DNA of 64,000 nt from Cunninghamia lanceolata (lineage: Eukaryota > Streptophyta > Pinopsida > Cupressales > Cupressaceae), in contig BSBN01000845.1 of NCBI GenBank assembly GCA_027924645.1, positions 930,001 through 994,000 on the forward strand, given 5' to 3'. Below the pieces are notes generated by a model. It saw only the letters and a list, made by a program, of their open reading frames with translations, searched no databases and was not told where the DNA came from. The translations under genes were made by a program, and so were the position numbers. Shown here piece by piece: positions 46,165-58,019 of this stretch. Positions within the stretch are counted from its first letter, which is position 1; each line of letters opens with the position of its first letter.

Positions 46165-47436
46165 TCAATTCACTACCCCTTCATTTTCTTTGGGGTCTTC
46201 AATGCTCTCCACTACTTGATCTTCCACCATCTTCTCTCGCACTTTCAACCTCAACTTGTACTCCTGATACTTTGTAATGATAGCTGTAATACTTTTGCTC
46301 CCTAGAATGGTGGTGTTCTACAGCCTAGTTCTGAACTTGGCCAAGTTCTTAGCCACTCCTACCATGGTTTCCTATACCATTTCATCTCTTTTTCTTTAAC
46401 CATTAAGATAAACCTACATGTAGCCTAATTTACTCAACAATTCACTAGAAATAGTCTTAGGATCAGCAAGCTCACTGTAAAGTAAATCTTTAACTTCTTT
46501 GTTGATATCCTTGGGATCGCATAGGTTTCTTCCAAAGTCATCCAAGATATTCAGTTCAAATGTATTACAGTCCCTTTGAATACCAATCATTAAATCCAGG
46601 TATTCTTGTAGAGCCTTGTTGATCTTATCAATAAGATTATCATACATATTAAGCTTCCAGTCCAATGAGTCAACCCAAGACAAATCAATTTCACGCGGGT
46701 CACTTGCCAGATTTTCTTTTGTGAGTGTTATGGAATCTAGAGCTGCTAACCCAATAACTTCCCTTGAAAGCACATAAGTACTTCCTTGTTCCTTCCTCAC
46801 CTGTTGAAGGTCATTCAGGTGATGTCTTATCATTTTAGCCCTATCGATAAATTGACCCTCACTACATATTAGCAATATAAAGTGACACATCTAAAATCCA
46901 AAAGAGCTAGCATCTTCACTACCCACCACATAGTGCAACAGAGTGATAATATCTAAAATTTCATCTTTGAAATGTGCTCTTTTAAGTGTAGAGGGCAGCT
47001 GAGACTTACCTCTTTTTTCTGAATTTAACCAGTTGCATGCAATAGAATTTCTACACTAGCCTTCATTTTCCTCAAAGAATTTTGCACCCAGGGCTACAGA
47101 CATATCTTCATATTTTTCCTACCTTGGAATCTTCAATGCGTGAGAAATAGACTCGGCAATCACCACTCCTTCCTTAGTCTTGATTTCTGAAGTCTCAGGG
47201 TTGTATCTCTCCACGCATGCAACAATTAAATCTTCACAACACACTGAAACAGGGAAACCTGTTGCATGAGCTAGGCCACTCTGTAGAATTTTCTTTGTGA
47301 GTGGTGACCTATTCTCTTCCTATAGACGAGACTAGAATTCTGCTAAGTCTATGTGTCCAATCTCAGTGTCTTTCACCTTAGACCAATTGCTCTCAATTCC
47401 AAAGTGGGAGGAAACATCCTGAAATTTGAATTTCAT
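46165..47436 (-). pseudogene. Unidentified 423-residue frame with TAG-type stops
   Basis: Reading down from ATG 47434-47436, one uninterrupted phase of 424 codons ends at TGA 46165-46167. There is no frameshift, but nine internal stops (eight TAG, one TAA). Protein-like stretches include FGIESNWSKVKDTEIGHIDL, VSVCCEDLIVACVERYNPET, VVIAESISHALKIPR, LADPKTISSELLSKLGYM and a charged C-terminus (YKLRLKVREKMVEDQVVE). Helix-rich and mostly soluble, with no membrane segment. I do not recognise the family. It may be a gag-like or captured gene. A TTTGCAG acceptor-like word upstream (about 47533) would allow an intron. Confidence 0.6.
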
Positions 47437-49832
47437 CACAGCGACCAAGTACCAGAGATGACAACAAAGTACAATAGAAATGACAGTTCAGAAAAGAAGG
47501 AAAGTAGGTAAAACATTTAGACTATTTTGCTGCAAAGTGTGAAATGATGTGCAGTTATAGCACCCTTGTCATTCTCTTAAATGTTAAGCTGACATGGTAC
47601 CATTTCCCCGCCTTGAGAAATCAACCCAAAGATTTTCTCATCTCCCAAAAATTCTCTAAAGGACATTTCATACCGGCAACGTACATGATGCAGAGCATCT
47701 AGGACAGTAGAAGCATGTTTCACAACTTCAATGGAAGGTCTCTCAAGATTACTATTTTCTTCAGACAGAGATCAAACTAGACATAAGGTAGGGTTTTAAC
47801 TCAACACATGACATAAAAGGGAGTAGACTTTAAGACACTTATCTCAGGGTGCCTAACTCCAATCAAGACTCCATCTAACCCACTATGCAGGGTCTGCAGG
47901 ACAGTAGTCTTCAATACTGTCTACTAAAGACAATCACACATTTCTGATTTCTTAGGAGACAGTCATGGTACCCTCCGTGGGGTGATCTCCATTAACACAA
48001 CTCACTCTTATTCAACATGCCAATTCTATAACACACCAAACACCTAATGTCTCCATTGACAAAGCAATAACATATCAGACATACCTAGTTGCTGCTGTCC
48101 TTCTCTGAATTCTTAACCATAGTTCTGCAGGGTCATTCACATGCCCAAACTCACCCTACACCATTCTCCTGCCTCTGCAACCTTCACAAACTTGTGCCCT
48201 AGCTATGATACATTCCATTCCACTGACAGGTGAGACCTTACATCAATAAAATGGTGGTAAAAGTGTGAAGTTCAACAAAACCTAAGCTAGGGCTTTAACA
48301 AACCAAGTTCTAAAGAAATCTTTATTGTTTCCTCCTATATGATTTTCAAAGCCTCCAACCAATTTCAAAAGAAAGATAACATATCAATCTTATTGATCAA
48401 CTCATACAATGAAGGAATCAACCCCATACCTCTATACAGTATGGACTGTCACAATGGCAGATTCAGTAAACAGTCATTCCAAAGATAGTCTGAGGGAAAA
48501 CATGAATATCACTCCTTATATCTACTGTCAAGACTTCAAATAACCTACAAAAGATAGATAACTCTCCCTAATAACCAACCATCACAAGCACCATTCACCA
48601 ACAGGCCGTACAGGTATGGATTGCACAAGAAAATAGTGAATTTCTGAAGGAGACAACAATTTAAAAAGGAAGTTTGTTAATCCACAGTCCTAATGTGCTT
48701 CCTAGTTAACATCAAGGAGTCAAACTTGCTACAATGGATAACCAATCCACCAACCCTTACTCCCAATCATCCAACCTTTCACAACATGGCCGTACTATAT
48801 AGTAGTACGGGCTCTAACGCATAAGAATTCAGAAAAACACAGAAAAAGGGCAGGAAACAGTGGTTTTTTGTTATTTCTTTCAAATCTATCGAATGTCTCC
48901 TTATAATCCATCTTGGCAGGCTTCAAATAAACCTCCTATATTTGCATGAAGTCATTTGGAGTGGTTGGGGGTCAATGAAAACTGCCCAACCATCGAGCTT
49001 CTTTCTTGATTTCAAACTGCAGCAAATAGTAATTGTTTTAGAAACTGTCCTCTTTAGGACTACACCGACTGTTTGATGTTTAGAATGATGTTCTCTAACA
49101 TGTAGTTAACCTTGGACAAGGTGTTAACATTCCTCCTAACCCTTGACATGCCTTTAAAGGCTTACAAACATGAAAAATTAAGTGACTGCCCTATATGCCT
49201 TAACAAAGGCTTACATAAATGACTATTTGCAAACTACCTATTACAACATGACTGTCCTCCCTAGGACTTACAACAAGACTATAGATTCTAGCTATTTGGA
49301 CATAGTCCATTTATATGCATGGCTTTCAAGCCTTCTTACAACATTTAATGGTCTCAAGGACCTTATTTAAACAAGACAAACTACTTGAAGATCAACCCAA
49401 TCCTAGATGTCTTGGTGCTCCTGCACTAGTACAACACTTTAAATGATCATTAATTGCCTTGGTTTCTGGTCCATCACTTAACCGTCACTAGATCGCTAGA
49501 AATGAGAACTTTGGAACCTTAATTCATAGGTTATAAAGTTCAGAAAACCTGCGATACAATGATAACAAAGGGAACCAAGTGGGTAAAAAACATAACATAA
49601 AGAGTGTAGGGCCACGGGATCACGGGGTTCAGAAACTCTAGGACCTAGCGATATGGTTAGAAAACTTGGAAGAACAGCGACTAAGTTAGGAAACTTAGAG
49701 TATAAGCAACTTAAAATATTTTCTAAGGTACACGGTGAAAAATCATAACCTTTGGGACTTAGAAAAATAGAATAGCACAAGAATGAACAATAGAGTTGAA
49801 TGAGACTTAAAAATAAGAAAACTAGCATAACA
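47437..49832 (-). mobile_element. Probable Gypsy-H 3' LTR and unassigned sequence
   Basis: The right border fits an LTR start: on the minus strand CAGAGCCAGT is followed by TGTTATGC (49832), comparable with CAGAGCCAC then TGTTGG in element F at 52551. TATA-like TTTAAATAAGG and GCATATAAATGG lie near 49370 and 49318 on the minus strand. The left border was not found and no second copy lies in the window, so the extent is a guess. A small inverted repeat is at 48787-48807. Chance frames: 49182-49370 and 49496-49930. Confidence 0.45.
48787..48807. repeat. Inverted repeat, 8-bp arms
   Basis: CCGTACTA and TAGTACGG are separated by five bases (TATAG), a perfect small hairpin. Function unknown. Confidence 0.7.
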
Positions 49833-49984
49833 ACTGGCTCTGAGTGGGGACTAGGACCAATGGGATGCAGAGAATCTAGAACAACATGGCCTAAAGCCTT
49901 ATTCATTGGGCAACAGAGGAAAAGCAACAAAACAAAGAAAACATAAACTATGGTACAAGATGAAGACTTAAGACTCCTACCAAT
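49833..49984 (-). mobile_element. Gypsy-H 3' untranslated tail
   Basis: It lies between the F insertion and the presumed LTR. On the minus strand it contains CCCAATGAATAAGGC and GTCCCCACTCAGAGCCAG, which resemble the tail of element F at 52552-52680 (CCCAATGGATAAGGC, GTCCCCAATCAGAGCCAC). H and F are therefore related at their 3' ends. Confidence 0.65.
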
Positions 49985-51339
49985 TGTTGGTTTTTGCTTC
50001 TAAATCAGCATTAGGGTTTGCCAGTTCTAATGCACAGGTAGATTCAACCAACTGAATACAGGAGGTTGCGTGAGCTCCTCCCCTTCACTTCTGGTTCTGC
50101 CACACCAAGGGGGGTGTCCCTATTTGATAAAAGTATAACCTTGACTAGCTCAATGACAGAAGGATTTAACTTGACGGCAACAGGCAGAATACTCTCATGT
50201 ATGGACCAAGATTTGTGTAACAAATCACAAGGTTGGCAACATTCTTGGACATAATGTCTGGTTAGGTATGAGAGCATGCAGAGGTTCCTAATCCTAATCC
50301 TACAACTAACAGGTGGAAGTGATGAGATGGGTTGAAATGGTGTTTGGAGTGATGGGACTTTCCTAGACCCATTGAACAGACAAATTCCCAAACCAGTGCC
50401 TTATCTGGGCAGCAGAGTCATATCTAAGACTGTAAATGTCTCCCCATGACAACATAAATTCATATCCAGAGGACCTGAGAATAATGCTACTGCCTGACAG
50501 CAACATGTCCAAGAAAGAGTATCATTAATGATCATGCTTAATAGATCTTATGATGCAATCTATTTCCCTTTGTATCTGATCAAAAGCCTATTTAACCACT
50601 CCTTGAGCAGACACAATAAATCAGACACACAGTATGCATACACTGAAAAACTTGGAAGTCCTTGACAACCTTGTTTGAAAGGAAAACAAATGACATACAG
50701 GAGACAATCAGAAACAATACACACACAGGTGTTTTCATTTAAAATCAATCTGCATAGAAGGTCATCACAGAGAAAATCATCATTTACAATCCAAGATAGA
50801 TTAGTACACCAGACTAAGGACCGAGTCTGTAGCAAAAAATGCCTTTCAAAATGTGAACACCTTATGTTCAGAGTCAGAGCCGAAAGCCCAAAAAACCTTC
50901 AACAACTCAAAAGTAACACAGCCAAAACCATTTATACAGAACCGTGTACATTCAGCAATTAATTACATGGCCAGAAGTCAAAAATCTGCTAGATACATCC
51001 ATCAGAGGGAATGGCACTCAGAAGCCATGAATGCAGCAGACAAGGGAGGCCTCGAGCCTTGCGCCGCCATCTGGGAGTCTTCATTCACAATCGGACAGTT
51101 TAATCACTTGTACCATCACCCATACTCCTGCTACAGTCGCCATTGATGGCCCAACAACCCGCAACCATCGAGAAAACTATCACTACGTTCAAATGGAAGT
51201 TTCCTACCAAAACGCCCTCTTCGCAGGCTCAAACTACACAGGGGAATAATCCCACATGCACAGTGCCGAGACCACACTAGCACTTTATAAACATAGCTGC
51301 ATGCATAATAGGTGTCGAGCATTTTGCCACGCTCGACAC

Positions 51340-52120
51340 ACGACCCTTCGCCAAAAGCCCATCGGCCAAATCTACACCATCGGCTTGCCCCAAAAACCTC
51401 TCGCCGATCTCAATCGTCTCACCGACGACACCTCCGCAAGCCTCTGTCGGCCAGACATAGTCTATCGGCCAACCCAAAAGCTTCCTTGGCTGATAGACCA
51501 ACTCTCCCTGATGGCCACCAAAACTCCCTCGTCGGCGAAACCTCCATTGTCAGCCCAACATCTGCCCGTTCACTCGACAGTCTATGTCATGCCGATGACC
51601 GTTCCAAATCCCTTGTCACCAAGACATAAACCATCAGCACACTAATGAAAGCTCCCACCGACCTCAAAAGTCTTGCTGATGCCTATCTTTGCATTCCCCA
51701 TCGGCTAGAGAAACACCATCGGGCCAACACATTCCATCCCTGCCGACACAGCCAGTCACACCGACCACCAACGAGCCACACTCTGCTCCACTATCAGCCA
51801 AACACTCATCATCGAAGCAACTGAAAAAACACTGGCCGACACCCTTAGTCACACCGATGAACACCTCCCTAAAGCCTCCAACTTCCACATCGGCCAGAGA
51901 AGACCCATCGGCGGACCCTCCAACTGCTAGCCCGATATGCAATCTTACTCTGATGGCATTCCTCATCAGGCAAACTCCTTACATTGGCGGCCCAAAAATT
52001 TGCTTCGCCGATAGCCAAACACACGCCGATGGACATCCATCGGCCAGACCAAAACAATCGGAGCACTGAAGAAATCTTTCGCCAATGAAGCCAATCACTC
52101 CGATAAGACCAAAAACATAA
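51340..52120. repeat. GCCGAT/ATCGGC motif array in element F 3' LTR
   Basis: About 30 exact or one-off copies of the core GCCGAT (or its complement ATCGGC), often as CATCGGCC, lie at irregular 15-40-bp spacing. The region is GC- and CpG-rich, unlike the rest of the window. The other LTR has the same array at 56360-57130. Confidence 0.85.
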
Positions 52121-52122
52121 AG

Positions 52123-52369
52123 CCTTGAACCGTTGAACCCCGAACCAAAAGGGTTCAATGCAATGGTTCAAACATCAAAAGTAATACTCCATAGGCAACA
52201 AAGCTTTGAACCATTGAACCTTGAACCAAAACAAAAAGGTTCAAGTGGGAGGTTCAACGATGCAATATTTGCACAAGGCAAATGCATAATACGACCCGTT
52301 AGAAGAAAATTGAACCCTGAATCGCTAAACCACTGAACTTAGAGAAAAAAGGGTTCAAGTTCAAACCGA
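52123..52369. repeat. TTGAACC/GGTTCAA cluster in element F 3' LTR
   Basis: About a dozen copies of TTGAACC and its complement GGTTCAA occur in 250 bp. They form perfect 8-bp-arm hairpins such as TTGAACCC...GGGTTCAA near 52133-52158 and CTTGAACC...GGTTCAAG near 52220-52245. The other LTR has the same at 57145-57392. Confidence 0.85.
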
Positions 52370-52688
52370 AATGTCGAAGACACAAAAACGAACCCATGCC
52401 GATGGAGAAAAGACGAAGACCCCTCCTCAAGAAATGAGATGCAGATGCTGAAAAGTACTGAAGGGGTGCCAAAACTTAGAACCTTTTGGATATGTTGGGA
52501 TGGTGCCTGCATGAAAATTAAATTAACTGACAGTGAATTCAGGCACCAACAGTGGCTCTGATTGGGGACGTGCAGGTGCAAGACTGCAGTGAGAACCCCA
52601 GATCTCTATGATGTAGACCAGTGCCTTATCCATTGGGCATAGAGTCATGAAGTTACCATGATCTGCATCACCAATCAAACTTGATGGC

Positions 52689-54614
52689 TTAAGGCCACCA
52701 AGAAAAGGAAAACCAATATTTCCCCTTGTCAAACACCTTGTTCTCATCTGCATACATTGGGTCAAGCCTGAGAGTACTGCCATGATCTGACCATAATCTA
52801 CCTTGGTCATTTGCATGTTCAACCTTTTGATTCAGTTTGTCACTGTCACCCTTATGCAAACAACCCTCAGCATCAGGCAACAAATGGATGCAGAATGTAT
52901 CAAGCAATGCATACTCAAATGGCATAGAACACAGGTTATCATCACTATGCATTGCAAAATGATTTCCTAGCTGGACTGAAAATTGAAAGCACTCGAAGTC
53001 CACCACACAACTAGGAAAAACAGAGCTCTCTTTATACGCTGGCCTCTCAAAAGAAAAGCTTTCAAATTCACAATTGTGCACATCATGCACACAACCAATA
53101 GCAGCACCAAACTGGAAAAGATAAGGCTCTGGCATCTCTTTCAAATCAGGCACATTTTTACAATCACTTACCTGATGTATGTTGTTTCCTCTTTCATCAT
53201 GATGAGAAACAGAATCCAAGTCAAAAACAATGTCTAGATCCTCACCATACTCAGACAGATCCTCATCATCACATGTGTCATAAATGGGTGACCCAGGTGC
53301 ATCAGTTTCATCGTAGTATGCCATTGGTTCATGGGCAGCAGAGCACGCATTTTCATCACCAATGGATTCACTCTATGGAGAAGTATTAGCCTGTGTGTCA
53401 TAAGCAAAACAACCATTGAATGAAAAACAATCATGCTCTGCACTAGCACTTATTTCAATTTCTGACTGCTCTTCATCATCTCCATGTGTTTGAAAGGTAG
53501 GCAATGGGTCACACATGGGACTATTTTTCTGTTTGCTTATACCTTCTTTGTCTTGAGTACAATACTCACAATTGTCTCCACAGGTCCATTCCAAAAGTTG
53601 CTCATTACTGTCCACAACCTCGTTGTTGTTTTCATGGCCAGCTGCCTCATCATTGCAATGGGAGTCTTCATTAGTTCCTTCATTGGCATCCTCAATTGGT
53701 GAACAATCTAGTTGAGCTGTATTGTTAGCATTATGTTTAAATACAACAGTCTCAACCTCTATTCTTTCATTTTCATTTTTATCTGCACATGATGCTTTAA
53801 TTATTTGGTCATTTGTAGCTTCACAACTATTTTTCACACCAAAGCCTGTGGACAGGGGTTTCAACAAGTGCTCATTTCTGATTTTTTCTATATTTTCTAC
53901 GAACTTGTATGCCATCTGCATACTTGTCACCTTGAAATCCCTCAGTAATGCACTAGAGCCCTCCTCAAAAGCCTCAAAGAATATGCCTACACAGGCTGAA
54001 ATATCAGGTCTGAAGACTTCTGGGATCTGTGAAAAGGCTACTGCAAACCTATGACTGAAAACAACACATGGCTCTTCATCTTGTTTTCTGATTCTCATCA
54101 ATTCTGCAACAAGATCAGCCAGTTCTTTTGCAAATTCTTCCTTGAAACAGTCAGCAAGCTCATCCCAACAGGCAAAGGATCTTTTTGAAAAGCTCAAATA
54201 CCAGTCTTTTGCTTTTGCACCAAAGGACCTAACAAAAAACCTCATCCACATATCCTCATCTCTGAATGAATGCTTTCCCATGAACTCACGAAAATTTTGG
54301 ATATGTACATTCCCATCACATACACTGTGACCACTAAATCTGGGCATCTGACAGTATATCCTAGCAGGCATAGTTTCTACTTTATAGTTAACCCATGACA
54401 AATCTAATTGGTCATACAAAGGATCAAAAGGGGTGGCAAGAGGTTTAGCTTTCTGACTGGCAGACACAACAGGGTTATTGTTTTTTAATTGGGCCTGCTC
54501 AGCCTCTAAGAATATCAACCTATTTCTTATCTCTTCTATTCTTTTATCCAACATTTCACCACTGAGTATGGGATAATTCATACTTGGATTCATAAAAATT
54601 TTACTCTTAGACAT
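52689..54614 (-). pseudogene. Element F gag-like ORF (one internal TAG)
   Basis: One phase of 642 codons runs from ATG 54614 to TAG 52689, broken only by TAG at 53373-53375. Residues ~20-45 form a coiled coil (IEEIRNRLIFLEAEQAQL). Residues ~85-230 match the gypsy-type gag core: MPRFSGHSVCDGNVHIQNF, FFVRSFGAKAKDWYLSFSKR, WDELADCFKEEFAKEL and VFSHRFAVAFSQIPEVF. The C-terminal half is very acidic and Ser/Cys-rich. There is no CCHC knuckle and no protease, reverse transcriptase or integrase. Inferred role: capsid-type protein packaging RNA, relying on another element's enzymes. If the TAG is the only lesion, two shorter proteins (413 and 211 residues) remain. Confidence 0.85.
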
Positions 54615-54984
54615 CCTTTGTCTGCCTAAGATCTAAGGCTTCCCCTGGCATCTAACTTATGCAGTAAAACAGCAAATATAAAGGGGAAGGAACAAGATAC
54701 CTTTTCTCATACAGATGTTGAAGTCTGAACAACACATTTTTGTCACAACACACATCAACTTTTCATGTGCATTTAGATCTTTTGCAGAGTCGCCACCTCT
54801 CCAGAGAGGACAAAATTTACAGCAACTGAAAGCTCAACACATATTTTTCTGAGTTCATACCACCAGCAGAGCATCATTATTCACATGAAAGACTCCCCAG
54901 CAGAGCCGCCATTTTGTTGGTGACTCGGATGGGCACACAGATATTTCACCAAGGAGGACAAAAATAACAATTTTCAAATCACCA

Positions 54985-55002
54985 TCCCCAGTGGAGTCAC
55001 CA
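54985..55002 (-). other. Primer binding site of element F
   Basis: On the minus strand TGGTGACTCCACTGGGGA starts a few bases after the LTR end (CCAACA-AAA). A TGG-led site in this place is expected. The tRNA is not identified. Confidence 0.7.
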
Positions 55003-55005
55003 TTT

Positions 55006-57576
55006 TGTTGGTTTTTGCTTCTAAATCAGCATTAGGGTTTGCTAGTTCTAATGCACAGGCAGATTCAGCCAATTGAATACAGGAGGTTGCGTGAGCTCCT
55101 CCCCTTCACTTCTGGTTCTGCCGCACCAAGGGGGGTGTCCCTATTTGATAAAAGTATAACCTTGACTAGCTCAAGGACAGAAGGATTTAACTTGACGGCA
55201 ACAGGCAGAATACTCTCATGTATGGACCAAGATTTGTGTAACAAATCACAAGGTTGGCAACATTCTTGGACATAATGTCTGGTTAGGTATGAGAGCATGT
55301 AGAGGTTCCTAATCCTAATCCTACAACTAACAGGTGGAAGTGATGAGATGGGTTGAAATGGTGTTTGGAGTGATGGGACTTTCCTAGACCCATTGAATAG
55401 ACAAATTCCCAAACCAGTGCCTTATCTGGGCAGCAGAGTCATATCTAAGACTGTAAATGTCTCCCCATGACAACATAAATTCATATCCAGAGGACCTGAG
55501 AATAATGCTACTGCCTGACAGCAACATGTCCAAGAAAGAGTATCATTAATGATCATGCTTAACAGATCTTATGATGCAATCTGTTTCCCTTTATATCTGA
55601 TCAAAAGCCTATTTAACCACTCCTTAAGCAGATGCAATAAATCAAACACACAGTATGCATACACTGAAAAACTTGGAAGTCCTTGACAACCTTGTTTGAA
55701 AGGAAAACAAATGACATACAGGAGACAATCAGAAACAATACTCACACAGGTGTTTTTCATTTAAAATCAATCTGCATAAAAGGTCATCATAGAGAAAATC
55801 ATCATTTACAATCCAAGATAGATTAGTACACCAGACTAAGGACCGAGTTTGTAGCAAAAAATGCCTTTCAAAATGTGAACACCTTATGTTCAGAGTTAGA
55901 GCTGAAAGCCCAAAAAACCTCCAACAACTCAAAAGTAACACAACCAAAACCATTTATACAAAACTGTGTACATTCAGCAGTTAATTACATGGCCAGAAGT
56001 CAAAAATCTGCCAGATACATCCATCAGAGGGAATGGCGCTCAGAAGCCATCAATGCAGCAGACAAGGGAGGCCTCGAGCCTTGCGCCACCATCTGGGAGT
56101 CTTCATTCACAATTAGGTAGTTTAATCACTTGTACCATCGCCCATACTCCTACTACAGTCGCCATTGATGGCCCAACAACCCGCAACCATCGAGAAAACT
56201 ATCGCTGCGTTCAAATGGAAGTTTCCTGCCAAAACGCCCTCTTCGCAGGCTCAAACTACATAGGGGAATAATCCCACATGCATAGTGCCGAGACCACACT
56301 AGCACTTTATAAACATAGCTACATGCATGACAGGTGTCAAGCATTTTTCCACGCTCGACACACGACCCTTTGCTAAAAGCCCATCGGCCAAATCTACACC
56401 ATCAGCTTGCCCCAAAAACCTCTCGCCGATCTCAATCGTCTCACCGACGACACTTCCGCAAGCCTCTGTCAGCCAGACATAGTCTATCGGCCAGCCCAAA
56501 AGCTTCCTTGGCCAATAGACCAACTCTCCCCGATGGCCACCAAAACACCGTCGTTGGCGAAACCTCCACTGTCGGCCCAACATCTGCCCGTTCACCCGAC
56601 AGTCTATGTCATGCTGATAACCATTCCAAATCCCTTGTCGCCAAGACATAGACCATCGGCACACCAATGAAAGCTCCCACCGACCTCAAAAGTCCTACCG
56701 ATGCCTACCTTCACATTCCCCATCGGCTAGAGAAATGCCATCGGGCCAACACATTCCATTCCTGCCGACACAGCCAATCACACCGACCACCAACGAGCCA
56801 CACTCTGCTCCACTATCGGTCAAACACTCATCATCGGAGCAACTGAAAAAACACTGGCTGACAACCTTAGTCACACCGACAAACACCTCCCTAAAGCCTC
56901 CAACTTCCACATCGGCCAGAGAAGACCCATCGGCGGACCCTCCAACTGCTAGCCCGATATGCAATCTTACTCCGATGGTATTCCCCATCGGGCAAACTCC
57001 TTACATCGGCGGCCCAAAAATTTGCTTCGCCGATAGCCAAACACGCGCCGATGGACATCCATCGGCTAGACCAAAACAATCGGAGCACTCAAGAAATCTT
57101 TCGCCAATGAAGCCAATCACTCCAATAAGACCAAAAACATAATGCCTTGAACCGTTGAACCCCGAACCAAAAGGGTTCAATGCGATGGTTCAAACATCAA
57201 AAATAATACTCCATAGGCAACAAAGCTTCGAACCATTGAACCTTGAACCAAAACAAAAAGGTTCAAGCAGGAGGTTCAACGATGCAATATTTGCGCAAGG
57301 CAAATGCATAATGCGATCCGTTAGAAGAAAATTGAACCCTGAACTGCTGAACCACTAAACTTAGAGAAAAAAGGGTTCAAGTTCAAACCAAAATGTCAAA
57401 GACACAAAAATGAACCCATGCCGATGGAGAAAAGACGAAGACCCCTCCTCAAGAAATGAGATGTAGATGCTGAAAAGTACTGAAGGGGTGCCAAAACTTA
57501 GAACCTTTTGGATATTTTGGGATGGTGCCTGCATGAAAATTGCTAAATTAACTGATAGTGAATTCAGGCACCAACA
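55006..57576 (-). repeat. Element F 5' LTR
   Basis: The 2571-bp LTR is nearly identical to 49985-52551. Several GCCGAT cores that are mutated in the other LTR (CTGATGG at 51509) are intact here (CCGATGG at 56531), and the reverse also occurs. This shows independent CpG decay since insertion. Confidence 0.92.
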
Positions 57577-58019
57577 CCAGTCAAATAATTTCAAGTCTTG
57601 CCCATTATAGGCAAGAGGCAAAGGAGTACCATCTAGATATTCCAATAAGAAAGAATTATCACCAATAATCTATTTGACTAGAGAGGGACCTTTCCATAAT
57701 GAATCAAACTTTTTTATGCACACCCTTTGGTTCTTTCCTTTTATCCCAGAGAAGCACAAAATCTCCAACCATAGATTTTCATTGCCTGGCTCTTTTATCA
57801 AAGATTTTCTTGACCATCTGTTGGTGTTTTGTGATTCTATCCACAACTATTTCTCTTTCTTCTTCCAATTTATTCAGATACATGATTCTTTTCTCCAAGG
57901 CAGACTGAAACTCTTAATTCTCTATGGCCTTTTGTAGATTTAGTGCTGAGAGTTCCAAAGAAATAGGGATAGTACTGTCAATACCATAAACCAGTTGGAA
58001 AGAAGACATGCCTATTGTA
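57577..58019 (-). pseudogene. Gypsy-H integrase C-terminus (broken)
   Basis: On the minus strand the frame reads FQLVYGIDSTIPISLELSAL, EERE..VDRITKHQQMVKKI, MVGDFVLLWDKRKEPKG, KKFDSLWKGPSLVK and EYLDGTPLPLAYNGQDLKLF. This is the C-terminal part of a Ty3/gypsy integrase with its GPF/Y-type module (LW.GP). There are three stops (near 57920, 57760 and 57670) and a one-base insertion near 57708. The presumed stop codon falls just across the element F insertion (at 49980). Upstream parts are cut off by element D at 58020. Confidence 0.85.

Larger units (their letters stand above)
49985..52551 (-). repeat. Element F 3' LTR
   Basis: It starts TGTTGGTGCC (minus strand, 52551) and ends AAACCAACAA at 49985. 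Within it lie a TTGAACC/GGTTCAA cluster (52123-52369), a GCCGAT-rich CpG-dense block (51340-52120) and a TTTATAAAG box near 51290. The many frames at 50044-52336 on both strands are by-products of this composition. Confidence 0.92.
49985..57576 (-). mobile_element. Element F: gag-only LTR retrotransposon, minus strand, structurally complete
   Basis: Two LTRs of 2567 and 2571 bp (49985-52551 and 55006-57576) have perfect TGTTGG/CCAACA ends. The internal region is 2454 bp with one long gag-like ORF and no polymerase genes. The flanking duplication is ccaat (49980-49984) and ccagt (57577-57581), one mismatch. The two LTRs look the most alike of any pair here (a few percent differences by eye), so this is probably the youngest paired insertion. 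Confidence 0.9.

Noticed and set aside
46165..47436. TAG-only stops as evidence of stop-codon reassignment or programmed read-through
   Set aside because: TAG excess also occurs in Copia-E, where the homologous codons in relatives are Gln or Trp. Deamination of CAG and TGG explains it without a new code.
49496..49930. 144-residue minus-strand frame with hydrophobic stretches, possible membrane protein
   Set aside because: It starts in the Gypsy-H untranslated tail and runs across the presumed LTR border. The hydrophobicity follows from T-rich LTR sequence.
51256..52171. Several 100-130-residue open frames on both strands of the element F LTR, some with repeated Ala-Asp-Gly words
   Set aside because: They arise from the GCCGAT motif array and its high GC content, which makes stops rare in all frames. 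The frames are on both strands and are not kept with silent changes between the two LTRs.
52123..52369. GGTTCAA words as tRNA B-box promoter elements or a tRNA-derived SINE
   Set aside because: The extended B-box context (GGTTCGANTCC) and any A-box are absent, and the word occurs equally in both orientations. No tRNA cloverleaf can be drawn.
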